Assembly (NCBI GenBank): GCA_947489685.1
Contig: CANLEM010000001.1
Span: forward strand, 744,001 to 808,000
Source of the DNA: an uncultured Aquimarina sp.
GTDB lineage: Bacteria > Bacteroidota > Bacteroidia > Flavobacteriales > Flavobacteriaceae
Direction: 5' to 3'
Length of the DNA: 64,000 nt
In this document: positions 60,073 through 64,000 of the stretch, one piece after another
Layout of the letters: each line of letters starts with the position of its first letter
Numbering within the stretch: the first letter of the stretch is position 1
Made by a program: the position numbers and the translations under genes
The notes under the pieces: model-generated
What the model was told of the DNA's origin: nothing
Databases searched by the model: none
Seen by the model: only the letters and a program-made list of their open reading frames with translations

Positions 60073-60203
60073 TGTAACGTTTTTGTATAAGATTAGTTAC
60101 GTGTTTTAAGCAACTAATTTAGCAAATACAAACCGAATAGAAAATCTGCGAGGATTTTCGTAAGCAAGCAAGTAGTAGCGATGAATTATTCGCGGTGTTG
60201 TAC
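60073..60203 (-). repeat. cassette-array repeat, type A
   Basis: Left end TGTAACGTTTTTGTATAAG then ATTAGTTACG; right end AGCGATGAATTATTCGCGG then TGTTGTAC. AAC at 60076, GTT at 60197. The body shares GCAACTAATTTAGCAAATAC and ACCGAAT with the repeat at 28.84 kb. Confidence 0.9.
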
Positions 60204-60212
60204 GTAGACTTT

Positions 60213-60845
60213 TTATTTCAGAATTGTTTTTAGTTCACTAAAGTCAGTTATACAATGTTTAGCATATTCAGATTTTTCTTGCCCGAATTTTGAAACTTGA
60301 ATTGTATTTAAATCGAGTTCAAATCCTGCTTTTAATTCCGAATTGGGATTGTCTCCAATTACATAAATTAAATTAGGATTAATGTTCTTTTTTAAAAGGA
60401 TGCTTTTAAAAATTCCTTTCTTATGAATTCTTTTTGGGTCAAGTATGTCGTCAATATAAATTTCGCCAAATTCTTTTTCTATTCCTAAATCACGAATTTT
60501 GGCATTTTGTAATTTCAAAAATCCAGTCGTTACTAATATTTTTTCTTGTAGTAAATTTTGAACAATTCCAAAATCTTCGAAGGTTTTGATATTCAGTTGA
60601 TATTCATATTCATTTACTAGACTTGCAAATTCTGAATTCAGCTTATTGTCGAATTTATATTTTTGAGCTACAAAATCAAATGGAAACTTCCATAATTCAG
60701 GAACGATTTTTTCGGTCATTTCCTTTCCATATCTTTTTGTCAATAAACTCTCAAACTTGTCAAAAATGGGTTTAACTGACTTTTCACTAATTGATTTTGT
60801 TTCAAAAAGAGTGTCGTCTAAATCGAAAATTAATAATTGATTCAT
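60213..60845 (-). CDS. HAD-superfamily hydrolase
   Basis: 210 residues. Motif I is FDLDDTLF (D8, D10); motif II is LVTTG; motif III is the lysine in KKGIFKSIL; motif IV is VIGDNPNSE. The cap lies between motifs I and II, as in class I phosphatases such as phosphoglycolate-phosphatase-like enzymes. Substrate unknown. A single-gene unit between repeats. Confidence 0.85.
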   Translation of the reverse strand: MNQLLIFDLDDTLFETKSISEKSVKPIFDKFESLLTKRYGKEMTEKIVPELWKFPFDFVAQKYKFDNKLNSEFASLVNEYEYQLNIKTFEDFGIVQNLLQEKILVTTGFLKLQNAKIRDLGIEKEFGEIYIDDILDPKRIHKKGIFKSILLKKNINPNLIYVIGDNPNSELKAGFELDLNTIQVSKFGQEKSEYAKHCITDFSELKTILK

Positions 60846-60873
60846 TTAATTTGAGTCGGTTCTTTGGCTTACG

Positions 60874-61045
60874 TATGACGTTTCATATATGTGTCGTAGC
60901 TGTGCAAATTGTTACCCAACTCTCGACATTATCGGTGTATTGGTTGCTAATTTTTACTTTTTGCAAGCATTTTGCCTTACCAAAAATACAAGAACCTTTC
61001 GATTCATCACTTAACTACTATGATCACATATATGGTATTGTATGC
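60874..61045 (-). repeat. cassette-array repeat, long type B
   Basis: Left end ATGACGTTTCATATATGTG, right end GATCACATATATGGTATTG. The body is closely similar to that at 46.70 kb (TGTGTCGTAGC, TTGGTTGCTAATTTTTAC, AACCTTTCGATTC). Outer boxes are degraded (GAC and GTA). Confidence 0.8.
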
Positions 61046-61051
61046 TGGTTT

Positions 61052-61639
61052 TTAGCTTCTTAAGAAGTTGATTTTTGGATAATATTTTATATTCATTTCA
61101 CTATGTATTTTAAACGTATTTATAAATATTAAAATCACATTCAAAATATACATTGACACAATAAAAATTAAACTTGAGGAAATAATCATACGCATTGATA
61201 GTTCTCCTTTAATTGCTAAAACTCCTAAATTTAAAAGAATGGGAATTGCAAAAAGTAATAAAGTCCAAGTAATCTCAAAGTTTATCAAATCTTTGGCCGT
61301 TTTATTAATTCCTTTTATTTTGTCTTTTTTTGAAACCCACATTATTGCAGGTATAAGAATTCCGAGTAGTGGAAAAATTAAAAAAGTAAGTGCAGATAAA
61401 TTAAGCGCTTTTAAATAGCCTTTATCTTCTTTTATTGTCCAATCGATTAAATCATCAGGATTTACATTTAAAGCGTTGGCTAATCTTTTTAAAGTTTCCC
61501 CAGTTGGTTCAGTTTCTCCATTTTCAATTCGTTGAATTGTTCTCAAACTTAATCCAGATTCTTCTGCAAGAATTTCTTGGGAAAAACCTTTTCGATTTCT
61601 TAGTTCTTTTACTCTTTTTGCTAAATCTTTGTTCTTCAT
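61052..61639 (-). CDS. XRE-type HTH protein with membrane domain
   Basis: 195 residues. The HTH (LAKRVKELRNRKGFSQEILAEESGLSLRTIQRIENGE) is at 6-42. It is followed by three to four membrane helices of a DUF4870-like domain, with KGYLKALNLSALTFLIFPLLGILIP. It is a membrane-tethered regulator of unknown target. The type B repeat starts within 10 bases of its stop codon. Confidence 0.8.
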   Translation of the reverse strand: MKNKDLAKRVKELRNRKGFSQEILAEESGLSLRTIQRIENGETEPTGETLKRLANALNVNPDDLIDWTIKEDKGYLKALNLSALTFLIFPLLGILIPAIMWVSKKDKIKGINKTAKDLINFEITWTLLLFAIPILLNLGVLAIKGELSMRMIISSSLIFIVSMYILNVILIFINTFKIHSEMNIKYYPKINFLRS

Positions 61640-61846
61640 TTTTTCTGTTTTATTTGTTCAGAATAAAACTAATTCTAATGTTGTTGGTTTGGTTGCGTCA
61701 ATATTATGTCATCTTTACGTCATCTGTGCAATTCAACTTTAACCTTGTTTAATTTATAAAAACCTAGCGCCGTTGCAAAAAGGAAATGACTTAATGAACT
61801 AGCACTAAATTGCTCTGATTTTATATATAATACCAGCAACTGGCAT

Positions 61847-62389
61847 TTATTCATTCAGTATTTTTTGGATATCCTTTTGCACACTTATTTGTGTTCTGAT
61901 TAATTCTTCCATCATTAATTTTAATATGACTTTTTCTTTTTTACCTGTTTCAGTTAAGTTGGAGTAGATGAAGTCCAAAAGTTTATTCAGTTTGTACTTT
62001 AAAAGTTCATTTCCTTCTTCTATATCTGTCAAAATAGATAATTTATCATATTCAACCAACTCTATTTTTGAATTCGATAGTGCATTCCAGTAATTAAGTT
62101 TAATACGTGGACCATTAACTCCTCCTGCTTTTTCAATCACTACAAGTAAAGATAATGTTTCGTTGTTCGAGTAAAAATCAAGAGAGTCTACTAATGCCTT
62201 TTGGTATGGGATTTTTTCGGTTATTTCTTTATCCGTATCCTTAAATTCCTTTACTAAAGATATATAGAAGTTGTCAATATACTTTCTGTCTTTTCTTTCT
62301 TCGTTCCAATTGTCAATCCATAAAGCGATTAATACACCTAATAAAACTGGAATAATGTCCTTAACAAACGTTTTGAAATTATTTTTCAT
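61847..62389 (-). CDS. DUF6090-like single-pass membrane protein
   Basis: 180 residues. The N-terminal VKDIIPVLLGVLIALWIDNWNEERKDRKYIDNFYISLVKEF is the signature of a family found widely in marine Bacteroidota (DUF6090): one membrane helix, a conserved NWNE, then a helical periplasmic part. Function unknown. It is followed by a spacer and the XRE gene, and preceded by a 67-bp repeat. Confidence 0.8.
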   Translation of the reverse strand: MKNNFKTFVKDIIPVLLGVLIALWIDNWNEERKDRKYIDNFYISLVKEFKDTDKEITEKIPYQKALVDSLDFYSNNETLSLLVVIEKAGGVNGPRIKLNYWNALSNSKIELVEYDKLSILTDIEEGNELLKYKLNKLLDFIYSNLTETGKKEKVILKLMMEELIRTQISVQKDIQKILNE

Positions 62390-62412
62390 TTCTTCGTTGT
62401 GTTCTGATTGTT

Positions 62413-62479
62413 GCTAACGTTCCGGCTAAAAAGCGTTGCTGTCCCGCAGGCAGTTATGATTTTTAGCCATTGTTGGTTG
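62413..62479 (-). repeat. cassette-array repeat, short type with clear two-box arms
   Basis: Outer box GCTAACG (62413-62419); inner box GGCTAAAAA (62424-62432) pairs perfectly with TTTTTAGCC (62460-62468); outer GTTGG at 62472. The spacers between outer and inner boxes (TTCC and ATT) do not match. This is the cleanest example of the attC-like plan. Confidence 0.9.
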
Positions 62480-62487
62480 TAGTTTTT

Positions 62488-63390
62488 TTATGTTTTTAAT
62501 CGTTTGTCAAACCAATCAATTACCAATTGATTTAATTCATTTTTATATTCTGTAAAATAGTGGTCGGTTTGGTAATTTTTCAATTCAAAGTCGTAATTAA
62601 CTTCAGTTAATTTTTTTGCGATTATGTCTGCTTGTTTTGGATTCACTCTTTTGTCATTAGTTCCACATAAAATTAAAAGGCTACTGCTTTTGTCTAATTC
62701 ATTTGTCCAATAAACTACCGAACGTTTTTTTAATTCAGATTCTTTATTATCCTGATAATTTGGCACACATTCCGCAATAACTTTGGATTCCATTTCTGGT
62801 CTGTCAGAGATTAGTCCAAACAAATCGGTTGGTCCATTTCCGACAATAGCTGTTACTATCTTGTCCGATTTTTGCAGAGCAAGATAAGTCATCATTCCGC
62901 CTCTTGACCAACCAAACATTCCTATACAATTTGGGTCGGCCCTATCAATTTCTTTGACAGTTTCTGTTAAATTTAGTACATCGTTTATTTCTGCTCCACC
63001 AAATTCATCTTTTTCCCGATAGTTACTACCAATTATTACGTAACCTTGTTCAGCTAATTTGGAAGCGTACATAATTAAAGTACCGACAGTTAATTGTGAA
63101 AAATCTCTATTTCCACCACGATTAAAAATTACAACAGGATATTTTCCGTTCTCTTTAGGTTCGATTACTATTCCACGAACTTTTAGGCTGTCACTTTGGT
63201 AAGTGATGAAATAAAAGTCTAATTTATTCAGATGTTTAAAGTTAGAATATAGTTGACCATCTTGTGAAATCCTATTCCAAATTGGCGTTTTTGAAATGTC
63301 TACTAATTTTTTCGATAAAATTTTTCCATTTTGGCTAAAACCAATGCTTATAAAAAGTATAAAGATTATCGATGTTAAGACTTTGTTCAT
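62488..63390 (-). CDS. secreted alpha/beta hydrolase, S9-peptidase-like
   Basis: 300 residues with a signal peptide ending near GFSQ (20). The nucleophile motif GWSRGG has Ser162; the acid is in CGTNDKRVNPKQ and the histidine in YQTDHYF. NRGGNRDF near 90-97 is the oxyanion strand. It resembles the catalytic domain of prolyl oligopeptidases without the propeller. Likely a periplasmic esterase or peptidase. Bounded by repeats. Confidence 0.8.
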   Translation of the reverse strand: MNKVLTSIIFILFISIGFSQNGKILSKKLVDISKTPIWNRISQDGQLYSNFKHLNKLDFYFITYQSDSLKVRGIVIEPKENGKYPVVIFNRGGNRDFSQLTVGTLIMYASKLAEQGYVIIGSNYREKDEFGGAEINDVLNLTETVKEIDRADPNCIGMFGWSRGGMMTYLALQKSDKIVTAIVGNGPTDLFGLISDRPEMESKVIAECVPNYQDNKESELKKRSVVYWTNELDKSSSLLILCGTNDKRVNPKQADIIAKKLTEVNYDFELKNYQTDHYFTEYKNELNQLVIDWFDKRLKT

Positions 63391-63408
63391 TTGTTAAGTT
63401 AAATTACA

Positions 63409-63526
63409 GCTAGCGTGTTTGTGTATGGTTAGTTGTGATGTTAAGCAACTAATTTAGTAAACTATCACGAACTGGAGAAAATTCCGAAGGCACTTTCCAA
63501 GCAATTAATTATACACGGTGTTAGCA
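63409..63526 (-). repeat. cassette-array repeat, type A
   Basis: Left end GCTAGCGTGTTTGTGTATGG; right end GCAATTAATTATACACGG then TGTTAGC. GTT at 63520; the left box is AGC instead of AAC. Arms pair over GTGTAT and TTAGTTG. Confidence 0.9.
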
Positions 63527-63531
63527 ACAGT

Positions 63532-64000
63532 TTATTTTTCAACTATTAAGTATTCAACATACCTCAAGGCAGAAACAATCAAATTATTTCGACTTTTAGC
63601 TTGTTTTTCAAAATCATCAAGGGTTTCTCTATTTAATTTTCTTCCCTTTATAAAAACAGCCGAAGGATTTCGCAATGTAGACAAATTTAGTAAAGGATTA
63701 TCGTCTATTAATAGAAGGTTAGCAATTTTACCAACTTCAATAGTTCCCATTTCATTCATAATTGAATGAGTTTTTGAAGCATTTACTGTGGCGGTTTTCA
63801 ATATCTCATAATTAGAAAGTCCTGCTTCTTTGTAAAAAGAAAATTCTTGATGAATTGAAAATCCAGGTATTGTAACACCTATTCCAGCATCAGTACCGCA
63901 AATAAAGGTGACATCAACCTCATGAAGTTTTTCGATAATATTTATATGAAAGTCGTGCTGTTTTTTTATAGTATTAACAACAGAAGAATCATTTAATTTT
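63532..64000 (-). CDS. amidohydrolase family protein, C-terminal part
   Basis: The frame is open to the right edge, so only the last 156 codons are seen. FICGTDAGIGVTIPGFSIHQEF carries the late metal-binding aspartate of imidazolonepropionase-type amidohydrolases, and ALRNP-like STLRNPSAVFIKGRKL with GTIEVGKIANLLLID are the usual C-terminal elements. The N-terminal HxH motif is outside the window. The stop lies 10 bases from a type A repeat. Confidence 0.85.
   Translation of the reverse strand, partial: KLNDSSVVNTIKKQHDFHINIIEKLHEVDVTFICGTDAGIGVTIPGFSIHQEFSFYKEAGLSNYEILKTATVNASKTHSIMNEMGTIEVGKIANLLLIDDNPLLNLSTLRNPSAVFIKGRKLNRETLDDFEKQAKSRNNLIVSALRYVEYLIVEK

Noticed and set aside
18572-63530. 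The repeats as a CRISPR array
   Set aside because: Spacing is that of whole genes, the repeats are imperfect and long, and no cas gene is present.
18572-63530. The repeats as insertion sequences or ordinary MITEs
   Set aside because: No transposase or target-site duplications are seen, and the repeats sit exactly at single-gene boundaries with stop codons inside their arms. MITE origin is not fully excluded.

Overview
The window is an AT-rich chromosomal segment that looks like a marine member of the Bacteroidota, most likely a flavobacterium. The signs are promoters of the TAnnTTTG type, A-rich leaders in place of strong Shine-Dalgarno sites, signal peptides ending in AQ or SQ, many short lipoproteins, and families common in that group (DUF6090-like, NTF2-like, 7TM-AraC, AsmA). 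No rRNA, tRNA, CRISPR, transposase or integrase was recognised. Almost all genes lie on the minus strand; the exceptions are a pair at 33.1-34.8 kb and a four-gene island at 48.3-54.6 kb.

Layout. 1-8.5 kb: single-copy chromosomal-type genes: an ornithine cyclodeaminase/aminotransferase operon behind a probable attenuator, NTF2-like and GNAT proteins, a propeller-NTF2 fusion, an iodotyrosine-deiodinase-like flavoenzyme, a DUF418 membrane protein and a cyclase. 8.5-18.6 kb: DinB, alpha/beta hydrolase, serine hydrolase, NTF2 and SRPBCC proteins, and a compact AraC / peroxiredoxin / DoxX / DoxX / lipoprotein operon. 18.6-29.5 kb and 34.8-63.5 kb: a cassette-like array. Here mostly single, unrelated genes (GNAT, VOC, DinB, DUF1801, DUF2071, cupin, HAD, WYL, TetR, Crp/Fnr, SGNH, LRR and others) all point the same way and are separated by about 28 imperfect-palindromic repeats of 50-240 bp. 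29.6-34.8 kb: an ordinary block (AsmA-like protein, secreted double ABM protein, AraC regulator) that interrupts the array. 48.3-54.6 kb: a plus-strand island of large proteins without signal peptides; two share an N-terminal domain and one is cut by an in-frame TAA.

The array is the main result. Its repeats have two conserved arms. One end carries AAC and the other GTT. Inside each end is a short non-matching spacer, then a well-paired inner box, and then a variable middle. Coding regions start and stop within a few bases of the repeats, and several stop codons fall inside a repeat arm. This is the layout of integron gene cassettes and attC sites, but the boxes do not fit the classical consensus exactly and no integrase lies in the window. 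I therefore call it an attC-like cassette array whose recombinase is unknown.

Local regulation can be read in places: a TetR gene sits next to a promoter with matching operator palindromes, five AraC-type regulators sit beside small gene sets, and several intrinsic terminators are clear.
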